Assembly: GCF_000308655.1 (NCBI RefSeq)
Contig: NZ_BAGC01000068.1
Location: forward strand, 1-51,873
Direction: 5' to 3'
Length of the DNA: 51,873 bases
DNA from: Nocardia niigatensis NBRC 100131
GTDB lineage: Bacteria > Actinomycetota > Actinomycetes > Mycobacteriales > Mycobacteriaceae
Both the position numbers and the translations under genes were made by a program. The notes below the pieces were generated by a model. The model did not search any database. It was not told where the DNA came from and saw only the letters and a program-made list of their open reading frames with translations. Positions 36,420 to 43,934 of this stretch are shown here, piece after piece (position 1 is the first letter of the stretch; the number at the start of each line of letters is the position of its first letter).

Positions 36420-37313
36420 ATGCAGGCAAGATTCGGCATTTCGATCCCGCCCGTCGCGGCCGCGCTGCCGGACGTCATCGACATGGCCGTGGCCGCCGAC
36501 GCCGACGGGCTGGATCTGGTGGCCATCCAGGACCATCCCTACAACGCGCAATTCGGCGACACCTTCGCGGTCATCGGGGCCTGCCTGGCGGCCACCGGCC
36601 GGGTCAGCCTCTACCCGGGCGTGGCCAACCTGCCGCTGCGCACGCCCGCCATGATCGCCAAACAGGCCGCCACCTTCGACCTGCTCAGCGGCGGCCGCTT
36701 CGAATTGGGTTTGGGCGCGGGCGCTTTCGAGAGCGGCGTGGTGGCCATGGGCGGGCCCGCCCGCAAGGGCCGGTCGGCGCTCATGGCCCTGGCCGAGGGC
36801 ATCGCCATCATCCGGGCGGAATGGCGGCCCGGGCAGCTGGTGTCGGTGGTGGGCACCGAGTACACGGTGCAGGGCATCGAGGGCGGACCCGCGCCCGCGC
36901 ACGATATCGGGATCTGGCTGGGGGCGATGGGACCGCACGCACTGGGCCTGATCGGCTCGGCGGCCGACGGATGGGTTGCGCCGCTGCCGAATTGGCTGCC
37001 GTGGGAGCAGTGGGCCGGCGCCAATGCCCGCATCGACGCGGTGGCCCGCTCGATGGGGCGGGATCCGCGCACCATCACCCGGCTGGCGGCGCTGCCGGGC
37101 GTGGTGAGCGACCGTCCCCTGCACCCGGAACCGCGCGGCTCCGACCCGATTCACGGCTCACCCGAGGAGTGGGCGGACATCATCGTCCGCCTGGCACGTG
37201 AGGACGGGTTCGACACCTTCATCTACTGGCCGCCCGGTTTCGACGTCGACCAGGTGCAGCGTTTCGCGCGCCAGGTGGTGCCGCTCGCGCGAAAGCTGCT
37301 GGGCGACGGCTGA
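36420..37313 (+). CDS. LLM-class flavin-dependent oxidoreductase
   Basis: The protein has 297 residues with GAGGAGG ahead of the ATG. It is luciferase-like, with a TIM-barrel pattern: VAADADGLDLVAIQDHPYNAQFGDTFAVIGA, VANLPLRTPAMIAKQAATFDLLSGGRFELGLGAGAF, and IWLGAMGPHALGLIG. It resembles the F420- or FMN-using branch common in Mycobacteriales. The cofactor and substrate are not decidable from sequence. It is divergent from the DUF1707 genes and monocistronic. Confidence 0.88.
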   Translation: MQARFGISIPPVAAALPDVIDMAVAADADGLDLVAIQDHPYNAQFGDTFAVIGACLAATGRVSLYPGVANLPLRTPAMIAKQAATFDLLSGGRFELGLGAGAFESGVVAMGGPARKGRSALMALAEGIAIIRAEWRPGQLVSVVGTEYTVQGIEGGPAPAHDIGIWLGAMGPHALGLIGSAADGWVAPLPNWLPWEQWAGANARIDAVARSMGRDPRTITRLAALPGVVSDRPLHPEPRGSDPIHGSPEEWADIIVRLAREDGFDTFIYWPPGFDVDQVQRFARQVVPLARKLLGDG

Positions 37314-37351
37314 ACCCGCGATCGGAGCGCCGTTCCCGGACTCCCCCGAGG

Positions 37352-37837
37352 TCAGGAAGCGGCTTTTGCGGCCTCGCGCGCCTCGATCTCGGCGGGTAGT
37401 TCACCGGGCTGACCGACACCGGTGGTGACCAGGTCGCGCAGGCTCTCGGTGATGTAGAAGGTCCAGGCGGGCGAGCAGGCGTCGTAGCACTCGTAGTCGG
37501 GCACGAGGCCGACGTGGGTGAAGCGGAGTTCGGTGCCGCCGTCGGTTTCGGTGATGTCGAAATGGATTTCGGTATTCACCCATTCGGTCTTGTCCTGGAC
37601 GAAGGACAGCCAGTTGTCCTTGACCAGCCAGACCACGCGGCGGTTCGGCACCACCTCGGTCAGCTCGATATCGCTGCGGTGGACGCCGGGAACCTCGAAG
37701 ACGAAATTGTCGCCCTGACGCTCGGTGTCGCCGGTAATGCCCTTCCCCCACCAGCCGCGGGCATCGAGGACGGCGGCGAAGACCTCGGCGGGGGTGCGGT
37801 CGACGGTGACGCTGGTAGTGAAGTTCTGATCAGTCAT
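37352..37837 (-). CDS. SRPBCC (AHSA1-like) protein
   Basis: The protein has 161 residues. It has the START/Bet v 1-like fold: FTTSVTVDRTPAEVFAAVLDARGWWG, then strands with GTELRFTHVGLVPDYECYDACSPAW and the long C-terminal helix. AHSA1-like proteins bind small hydrophobic ligands; the function is unknown here. The ATG at 37837 follows AAAGGGACC. It is divergent from an HxlR regulator that probably controls it. Confidence 0.88.
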   Translation of the reverse strand: MTDQNFTTSVTVDRTPAEVFAAVLDARGWWGKGITGDTERQGDNFVFEVPGVHRSDIELTEVVPNRRVVWLVKDNWLSFVQDKTEWVNTEIHFDITETDGGTELRFTHVGLVPDYECYDACSPAWTFYITESLRDLVTTGVGQPGELPAEIEAREAAKAAS

Positions 37838-37893
37838 GGCAGGTCCCTTTGTCGGAATTGCAGGGGTGGGGTGGACTGTCTCGCGAGAACTTA

Positions 37894-37926
37894 CTTGCAT
37901 CACGATAGTGCCGTTGCTTGCATCAC
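37894..37926. promoter_or_regulatory. Direct-repeat operator between the SRPBCC and HxlR genes
   Basis: CTTGCATCAC occurs at 37894-37903 and 37917-37926, 23 bp apart (about two helical turns), in the 97-bp divergent gap. It is a good candidate HxlR operator that represses both genes. The second copy ends nine bases before the HxlR start codon. Confidence 0.6.
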
Positions 37927-37934
37927 ACAAGCGC

Positions 37935-38432
37935 ATGAGCCAACCTGGATACATGTTGGGACGCATGTACGACGGGGAGGTGTGCTCGGCCGCGCGCACG
38001 CTGGAGATCGTGGGCGAACGCTGGAGTCTGCTCATCGTGCGCAACGCCATGTTCGCCGGCATGACCCGGTTCACCGAGTTCCAGCGCTCACTCGGCATCG
38101 CGCCGAACATTCTCACCAAACGGCTCACCGAATTCGTCGAGGCCGGAATCTTCGAGCAACGCCCGGGCGCGGGCAGCGGCCACCCCGAATATCTGCTCAC
38201 CGCAAAGGGACTCGATCTGAAACCGGTCATCCTCGCGCTCACCGACTGGGGCGACCGCTGGGCGGCGCCGGACGGCCCCCCGGTCACCTACCGGCACACC
38301 GGATGCGACGGGAAAGTGGCTGTGCGCCTGGAGTGTTCGGACTGCGACGCGACCCCCGACCTGGCGGAGGTGACGGCCGAGCTCGCGCCGTGGGCCTACG
38401 AGCTCAAGTACGGGACGCCGTCAGTCCAATAG
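37935..38432 (+). CDS. HxlR-family winged-helix regulator
   Basis: The protein has 165 residues from the ATG at 37935. The HxlR domain is clear: CSAARTLEIVGERWSLLIVRNAMFAGMTRFTEFQRSLGIAPNILTKRLTEFVEAGIFEQRP. A C-terminal extension has C-x2-C-x3-C spacing (LECSDCDATPD plus GCDGK), which may bind metal or sense oxidants or electrophiles, as thiol-based HxlR proteins (HypR, QorR) do. It is divergent from the SRPBCC gene. Its 3' end overlaps the convergent sigma-factor gene by 12 bp. Confidence 0.9.
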   Translation: MSQPGYMLGRMYDGEVCSAARTLEIVGERWSLLIVRNAMFAGMTRFTEFQRSLGIAPNILTKRLTEFVEAGIFEQRPGAGSGHPEYLLTAKGLDLKPVILALTDWGDRWAAPDGPPVTYRHTGCDGKVAVRLECSDCDATPDLAEVTAELAPWAYELKYGTPSVQ

Positions 38433-39290
38433 CGGGAACCGGCCCGACCGCAGCAGCCCGGCGATGGCCTCCATCTTGGCCTGCGGCGCGGCGTAATCCG
38501 GGTGCGCCCCGAGGACGGCCGCCGCGTCGTGCAGGCGCACCATCTGCCGCTCCGCCTCCTCCACACCGCGCCCGCCCGGCGTGATCGGATGGGCGGCGAA
38601 GGCGGGGCGGCGCGGATCCACCCGGCCCAGCTCGACGGCCTTCTCCACCCGCCGCGAGCAGCGGCAGAAAGCCTGAGGGTCGGCCAGCCCGCAGGTGGAC
38701 CGCAGAAAGTTCCCGAGCCGCTTCTTGGCCCGCTCCACCCGCTTCCGATACGCGGCGGGGCTCGCGCCGACGATCCAGGCGGCCTCCTCCGAACTCACCT
38801 CGAAGACGTCGGAGAGCACGTAGGCGACGCGTTCGTCGCGACTCAGGCACTGCAGCATGGCCTGGCTGCAGCTGAGCCGCACCTCGCGGGTGAGCAGCGT
38901 GGACTCCGGCCCGCGGTAATCCGCCTCGGCCAGACCGTCTTTCAAGCCCTCACTGAACTGATCGAGGCTGAGCTGCTGGGCCTCCTGCGGCGTCTGCCGC
39001 TCGAGATTCAGCAGATAGTTGACGCCGATGCGATATGCCCAGGTGGTGAGCCGGGCCTCGCCGCGCCAGGTGGCGAGATGGCCGACGACCCGCAGCAGGA
39101 TCTCCTGGGTGGCGTCCTCGGCATCGGCGGGCCGCCACACCATGCGCAGCGCCAGCCGGTAGATCGGATCCTGCAGCAGCCGAACGACATCCGAGACGGC
39201 GGCGCGATCGCCGCCGAGGGCCCGCGCTACCAGCGCGCGCTCGTCGATGTCCGATCCGGTATCGATATCCCCCGCTGATCCGGTGTCCAT
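38421..39290 (-). CDS. ECF sigma factor with Cys-containing C-terminal extension
   Basis: The protein has 289 residues. Region 2 is DPIYRLALRMVWRPADAEDATQEILLRVV and AYRIGVNYLLN. Region 4 is LSCSQAMLQCLSRDERVAYVLSDVFEVSSEEAAWIVGASPAAYRKRVERAKKR. After region 4 comes a roughly 90-residue extension with the Cys cluster C200, C209, C211 in CGLADPQAFCRCSRR. No anti-sigma factor gene is adjacent, so the extension may do the regulating, as in other extended ECF groups. The start ATG at 39290 lies 14 bp from a strong hairpin. Confidence 0.88.
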   Translation of the reverse strand: MDTGSAGDIDTGSDIDERALVARALGGDRAAVSDVVRLLQDPIYRLALRMVWRPADAEDATQEILLRVVGHLATWRGEARLTTWAYRIGVNYLLNLERQTPQEAQQLSLDQFSEGLKDGLAEADYRGPESTLLTREVRLSCSQAMLQCLSRDERVAYVLSDVFEVSSEEAAWIVGASPAAYRKRVERAKKRLGNFLRSTCGLADPQAFCRCSRRVEKAVELGRVDPRRPAFAAHPITPGGRGVEEAERQMVRLHDAAAVLGAHPDYAAPQAKMEAIAGLLRSGRFPLLD

Positions 39291-39304
39291 GCCGCCAGCA
39301 TAGG

Positions 39305-39338
39305 GATCGCGGGACGCGAGGACCCGCGTCCCGCGATC
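39305..39338 (-). terminator. Strong hairpin between the dehalogenase gene and the sigma factor
   Basis: A perfect 14-bp stem pairs GATCGCGGGACGCG (39305-39318) with 39325-39338 over a 6-nt loop. It would end the dehalogenase transcript, but it also stands within 15 bases of the sigma-factor ATG. Confidence 0.7.
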
Positions 39339-39398
39339 AGCCCTGCCACGGCGGAACCAGGCTAACCGGTCGAACCGGACGGCTGCGTGAACCGTGGC

Positions 39399-40271
39399 TC
39401 AGGCGACGGCCGGCGCGGTGAGGAGCGAGTGGCGCCGAATCCACTGCGCGACCGCCTGCCCGATGGCATCGGGCTGGTCCTCGGGGCAGTGATGCCCGGC
39501 CGGTCCGATATTCGCGAGCTCGGCGGCGGCGAAGGTCGCCATCGCCCAGTCCATCACCGCGGGCGCGCCGAGGCCGACACCGTCCTCGACGTGCATGATC
39601 AGCTTCGGCACCTCCGGACTCTCGGCCATCCAGCGGTCATAGTTCTCGATACGGGCGACCACGTCGGCGGGCTCGCCGTCCAGCGGGAATTCGCGCGGCC
39701 ACACCAGCATCGGCTTGCGGGACTCCGGGGTCGGGTAGGGCGCGCGGTAGGCGTCCAGGGCCTCGGGGCTCAGATTCCGGGTCGCGGCGGGCAGGTTGAA
39801 TTCGATGAACATATTGTTCTGCAGCACCATCTCCTCGCCCTCGGGCGAACGGAAGCGGCGGAACAGTTCCGCGCCCTGCGGCGGCATCTCCGACCACCGC
39901 AGCGGCCGCAGGAAGGTCTCCACCACGGCGATCCCGCGCACCCGCCCGGGATGGCGTGCGGCCCAGTCCATTCCGAGCGCACCGCCCCAGTCATGGCCGA
40001 CGATCACGACCCGGTCCAGGCCGAGGGCCTCGAACCAGGCGTCCAGGTAGCGGGCGTGGTCGGCGAAGCGATAGTCGCCCTCCGGCTTGCCGGAGGCGCC
40101 CATGCCGATGAGATCCGGTGCGAGCGTGCGGGTCTCACCGCTGACGTGCGGGATCACATTGCGCCACAGGTAGGAGGAGGTGGGGTTGCCGTGCAGGAAC
40201 ACGACGGGCACCGCACCGCTGCCGGTGTCGGTGTAGTTGATGAACGAGTCCAGAACGTCGATGGTGGCCAT
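39399..40271 (-). CDS. Haloalkane dehalogenase-like alpha/beta hydrolase
   Basis: The protein has 290 residues, the size of LinB/DhaA-type enzymes. All dehalogenase residues are in place: N29 in HGNPTSSYLW and W95 as halide-stabilising pair, the nucleophile D94 in GHDWGGALG, the acid E118 in VVETFLRPLRW, and the base H261 in GHHCPED. Such enzymes cut carbon-halogen bonds of haloalkanes. The true substrate in this strain is unknown, and close relatives such as epoxide hydrolases differ at N29. It is followed by the terminator at 39305 and lies downstream of a MarR gene on the same strand. Confidence 0.88.
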   Translation of the reverse strand: MATIDVLDSFINYTDTGSGAVPVVFLHGNPTSSYLWRNVIPHVSGETRTLAPDLIGMGASGKPEGDYRFADHARYLDAWFEALGLDRVVIVGHDWGGALGMDWAARHPGRVRGIAVVETFLRPLRWSEMPPQGAELFRRFRSPEGEEMVLQNNMFIEFNLPAATRNLSPEALDAYRAPYPTPESRKPMLVWPREFPLDGEPADVVARIENYDRWMAESPEVPKLIMHVEDGVGLGAPAVMDWAMATFAAAELANIGPAGHHCPEDQPDAIGQAVAQWIRRHSLLTAPAVA

Positions 40272-40343
40272 CGTCGGTGTCCTTCCGGGTGAGTTGCCTA
40301 CACCTGGTTGGACACGCGCCGCGGGCCGCTGTGACCGGACAGT

Positions 40344-40853
40344 TCAGTGATCTGGAACACACTCCGGGCCGCCCCGGCCGACAGTCAGGCCCGGATGGAT
40401 CCCCGGTGTCAGCCCATTGCCGGTCGCGGCCTGCTGCAGCAGCGCGATCAGGGTCGCGCGGTCCGCGGGCGCGAGGGCGGCCAGCATCTCGGCGTCCAGC
40501 CCGCGCGCGATCTCGGCCGTGCGCGCGAGCAATTCGCGCCCGGCGGGCAGCAGGTGCACGGCGTGGGCGCGCCGGTCGGCCGGATGCCGGCGGCGTTCCA
40601 CCAGACCGCGCTTCTCCAGGTCGTCGACGAGTCCGACCATCACATTGCGGTGGATGCCGAGCGCCTCGCAGAGCTGCTGCTGCGACTGGCCGTCGTTGGC
40701 CTCGAGAATCCGCAGGGTGCCGTGATGCGCGGGCTTGACCCCGAGCGGGGCGAGCAGCTCGGTGAAGCGGTAGGCGGAATGGGACCCCAACTGGCCCAAC
40801 AGGAATGCGGGGCTCTCGTACAGCACCGGGTACCGGGGATCGACATCGCTCAC
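40344..40853 (-). CDS. MarR-family regulator
   Basis: The protein has 169 residues. The MarR winged helix is clear: VKPAHHGTLRILEANDGQSQQQLCEALGIHRNVMVGLVDDLEKRGLVERRRHPADRRAHAVHLLPAG. The long helices on both sides form the dimer. The C-terminal 20 residues are an extra tail. It is divergent from the MFS exporter with a palindrome-rich gap, and 72 bp upstream of the dehalogenase gene. It probably controls both. Confidence 0.9.
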   Translation of the reverse strand: MSDVDPRYPVLYESPAFLLGQLGSHSAYRFTELLAPLGVKPAHHGTLRILEANDGQSQQQLCEALGIHRNVMVGLVDDLEKRGLVERRRHPADRRAHAVHLLPAGRELLARTAEIARGLDAEMLAALAPADRATLIALLQQAATGNGLTPGIHPGLTVGRGGPECVPDH

Positions 40854-40875
40854 CTGCCCAAATTACCATAACGCA

Positions 40876-40926
40876 CCAAACATGATTGCCCTATTGATTG
40901 ATAATCACTTCAGGTGCATAGTTTGG
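40876..40926. promoter_or_regulatory. Candidate MarR operator region
   Basis: Inside the 114-bp MarR/MFS gap, TGATT-N3-AATCA (40895-40907) is a perfect short palindrome. An outer inverted repeat, CCAAAC (40876-40881) and GTTTGG (40921-40926), encloses it. The region is AT-rich, as expected for facing promoters. Confidence 0.5.
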
Positions 40927-40967
40927 AGAGTCGATCCCATACCCCGCAATCCCGAAGAGAGCTCGCC

Positions 40968-42650
40968 GTGGATACCGACAACTCACCCACCCTCGATCCA
41001 CGCCGCTGGATCGCCTTCGCCGTCGTGCTGGCCGCCGGATTCATGGACCTGCTCGACGTCACCATCGTCAATGTGGCCGTGCCGAGCATCCAGAAGGACC
41101 TGGACGCGGCCTACTCGCAGATCGAATGGATCATCGCCGCCTACGTGCTGTCCTTCGCGGCCGTGCTGATCACCGGCGGCCGGCTCGGCGACATCTACGG
41201 CCGCAAACGCCTGTTCCTGCTCGGCATGGCCGGATTCACCGCGGCCTCGCTGGCCTGCGGCCTGGCCGCCTCACCCGCGCTGCTCATCGGCTCCCGGTTC
41301 GTCCAGGGCGCCATGGCCGGACTCATGGTGCCGCAGATCCTCGCCATCATCCGCGTCGCCTTCCCCAAGGACGAGCGCGCCAAAGCCGTCGCCGTCTACA
41401 GCGGCGTCGGCGGCTCCGCGTCCACGGTCGGGCTCTCACTGGGCGGGCTGCTGGTCCAGTGGAATCTGTTCGATCTGAGCTGGCGGCCCATCTTCCTGGT
41501 GAACGTGCCGGTCGGGGTGATCGCGCTGGTCGCCGCGACCATGGTGATGCGGGATTCGCGATCCCCGCACGCACCGCGCCTGGACATCGTCGGCATGGTG
41601 CTCGCCATCTCCGCGGTGCTGCTGCTGGTCTACCCGCTCACCGAGGGCCGCCGATTGGATTGGCCCGCCTGGACTTTCGTCATGATCGGCGCGGCGGCGG
41701 TCACCTTCGCGGCCTTCGTCGGATACGAGCGCCGGCGCGCCCGGACCGCCGGATCGCCGCTCATCGACCTGGCCCTGTTCCGGTCGCGGCCGTTCACCGT
41801 GGGCCTGGCCAGCTGGCTGCTGTTCTGGATCGGGTTCGGCGGCTTCTTCCTGATCTGGACGCTGTTCATGCAGGCCGGCCTCGGCTGGTCGCCCATGCGG
41901 GCCGGGCTCACCTCGGTGTTCTTCGCGGTCGGCGCGGGCATCGGGGCCGGGGTCTCGGTGAGCGTGCTCGCCCCGCGCTTCGGCAAATGGGTGCTGCTGG
42001 CCGGCGGACTGGTCACCGCGGGCGGGTTCGCGCTGTACGGCGCGATGGCCACGCACTACGGAGCCGGCTTCGCCTCGTGGGAGATGGTGCTCCCGCTGCT
42101 CGTCACCGGTGTCGGCTTCGGAATCGTGGTCGCCCCGACCCTCGACATGGTGCTCGGACAGGTTCGCGACCGCGAGGCCGGTGCGGCGTCCGGGCTGCTG
42201 AACACCGGCCAGCAGCTGGGGATGGCGCTGGGCGTGGCCCTGGTCGGCATCCTGTTCTTCGCGCAGCTGGATCACGATTCGGCGCGCGGCGTGGATTCGG
42301 TTGCGGCGCAGACCCGCACCGAACTGGCGACGGCCGGGGTCCCGGGACCCGCGCAGGACCAGATCCTGGCCGGCTTCCGGGCCTGCGTGCGGGATCGGTC
42401 CGCGGAGGTCGATCCGTCGGTGGTGCCCGCCAGCTGCCAGGCGGGCACGGCCGATCCGGCCATCGGGCAGACCCTGGCGCGGGCCGGGGCGGAGGCCAAC
42501 GCGGTCAACTTCGCGCACACCTTCGAGTACACGCTGTGGTGGGGCATCGGGCTGATGGCGCTGGTCTGCGCCGGATTCCTGGCGCTGCCCCGCGATACCC
42601 GGCTCGAGCAGCACGAGCTGGTGGACGAAGCGGAACTCGTCGTCGTCTGA
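40968..42650 (+). CDS. MFS drug exporter, DHA2 (EmrB/QacA) type
   Basis: The protein has 560 residues from the GTG at 40968 (VDTDNSPTL); a longer frame from 40914 has no better start site. It has about 14 membrane helices. Typical motifs are LLDVTIVNVAVPSIQKDL (motif D1), GRLGDIYGRKRLFLLGM (motif A), and a motif C-like GVGGSASTVGLSLGGLL. An extracytoplasmic loop between helices 13 and 14 is unusually long and has two Cys (CVRD and PASCQ). It is a proton-driven exporter, probably repressed by the divergent MarR regulator. Confidence 0.92.
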   Translation: MDTDNSPTLDPRRWIAFAVVLAAGFMDLLDVTIVNVAVPSIQKDLDAAYSQIEWIIAAYVLSFAAVLITGGRLGDIYGRKRLFLLGMAGFTAASLACGLAASPALLIGSRFVQGAMAGLMVPQILAIIRVAFPKDERAKAVAVYSGVGGSASTVGLSLGGLLVQWNLFDLSWRPIFLVNVPVGVIALVAATMVMRDSRSPHAPRLDIVGMVLAISAVLLLVYPLTEGRRLDWPAWTFVMIGAAAVTFAAFVGYERRRARTAGSPLIDLALFRSRPFTVGLASWLLFWIGFGGFFLIWTLFMQAGLGWSPMRAGLTSVFFAVGAGIGAGVSVSVLAPRFGKWVLLAGGLVTAGGFALYGAMATHYGAGFASWEMVLPLLVTGVGFGIVVAPTLDMVLGQVRDREAGAASGLLNTGQQLGMALGVALVGILFFAQLDHDSARGVDSVAAQTRTELATAGVPGPAQDQILAGFRACVRDRSAEVDPSVVPASCQAGTADPAIGQTLARAGAEANAVNFAHTFEYTLWWGIGLMALVCAGFLALPRDTRLEQHELVDEAELVVV

Positions 42651-42654
42651 ACCG

Positions 42655-42719
42655 CGGATCCCCACTCGCGGGATCCGGACGAAACGACCGCGGGTCCGGT
42701 GAAATCTCCGGACCCGCGG
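42655..42719 (+). terminator. Two hairpins downstream of the MFS gene
   Basis: CGGATCCC (42655-42662) pairs with GGGATCCG (42670-42677). CCGCGGGTCCGG (42688-42699) pairs with CCGGACCCGCGG (42708-42719) over an 8-nt loop. The second is the stronger. They end just before the ribosome site of the next gene. Confidence 0.7.
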
Positions 42720-42770
42720 CCCGTCGCGGTGAAGAATCCAGACATCACCGTCTTTCGACAGGAGTCAGGC

Positions 42771-43934
42771 ATGCGCGCGACCGTGGTCAGCAAGGGCGAA
42801 TTCCGGGTCGAGGACCTGCCCACCCCGGAACCAGGACCCGGACAGGTACTGCTGTCCGTCACCCGGTGCGGCATCTGCGGCTCCGACCTGCACGCCCGCC
42901 TGCACTGCGACGAACTCGCCGACCTGGCCGCCGCCACCGGCTACGACCACTTCATGCGCTCCGACCAGCGGGTCGTCATGGGACACGAATTCACCGGCGA
43001 GATCGCCGAATACGGCCCCGGCACCCGCCGCCGCTGGAAACCCGGCACCCCCGTGGTGGCGCTGCCCATCCTGCGCACCGGCCGGCAGCCCGAACTCACC
43101 GGACTGTCCGCCAACGCGCCCGGCGGCTACGCCGAACAGGTGCTGGTGCAGGAACCCATGACCTTCCCGGTCCCCAACGGCCTGTCCCCCGACCACGCCG
43201 CCCTGACCGAACCGATGGCGGTCGGCTGGCACGCGGTCCGCCGGAGCCGGATCACCAAGGGGCAGAACGCCTTCGTCATCGGCTGCGGTCCCATCGGCTT
43301 GGCCGTCATCTCCATGCTGAAGGCGGCAGGCGTGCGCACCGTGGTCGCCAGCGACTTCTCACCGCGCCGCCGCGAACTGGCGAGCCGGTGCGGGGCCGAC
43401 GTGGTGGTCGATCCCACTGTCGAATCACCGTGGGAGGCAACGCCGAAGAAGCCGCGCATCACCGGGGCCTCCGACATCCTCAATCTGGGCTTCGACGCCA
43501 TGGAGAAGCTGCGGCGGATTCCCGGCATCCCGTGGTGGTACCTGTTCCGCGCCGCGCACACCCTGGACCGCGGCCCGTCGGGGCCCGTCGTCTTCGAATG
43601 CGTCGGCGTGCCCGGCATCATCGACCAGATCCTCACCGGCGCACCACCATTGACCCGTGTGGTGGTCGTCGGCGTGTGCATGCAGCAGGACGCCTTCCAT
43701 CCCGCCACCGCCATCAACAAGGAGATCGAGCTGCGGTTCGTGCTCGGGTACGACCCGGGCGAATTCCGCGACACCCTGCACATGATCGCCGAGGGCAAGG
43801 TGGATCCCAGCCCGTTGATCACCGGGACTGTCGGCCTCGACGGCATCGACGCGGCCTTCACCACGCTGGCCTCACCCGACCAGCACGCCAAGATCCTCAT
43901 CGACCCGCGCAGCGACGCCCGGACGCCAGGCTAG
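42771..43934 (+). CDS. Zinc-type medium-chain alcohol dehydrogenase lacking the structural zinc loop
   Basis: The protein has 387 residues from the ATG at 42771 (CAGGAG upstream). Catalytic-zinc ligands are likely C36 (GICGSDLH) and H72-E73 (GHEF). The Rossmann motif is VIGCGPIGLAVISML. The four-cysteine structural zinc loop of classic alcohol dehydrogenases is missing; the region reads LPILRTGRQPELTGLSANAPGG. A long insert near 220-265 (SPWEATPKKPRITGASDILNLG) is not typical of the family. The substrate is unknown. Its stop overlaps the convergent iniC stop by three bases. Confidence 0.85.
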   Translation: MRATVVSKGEFRVEDLPTPEPGPGQVLLSVTRCGICGSDLHARLHCDELADLAAATGYDHFMRSDQRVVMGHEFTGEIAEYGPGTRRRWKPGTPVVALPILRTGRQPELTGLSANAPGGYAEQVLVQEPMTFPVPNGLSPDHAALTEPMAVGWHAVRRSRITKGQNAFVIGCGPIGLAVISMLKAAGVRTVVASDFSPRRRELASRCGADVVVDPTVESPWEATPKKPRITGASDILNLGFDAMEKLRRIPGIPWWYLFRAAHTLDRGPSGPVVFECVGVPGIIDQILTGAPPLTRVVVVGVCMQQDAFHPATAINKEIELRFVLGYDPGEFRDTLHMIAEGKVDPSPLITGTVGLDGIDAAFTTLASPDQHAKILIDPRSDARTPG

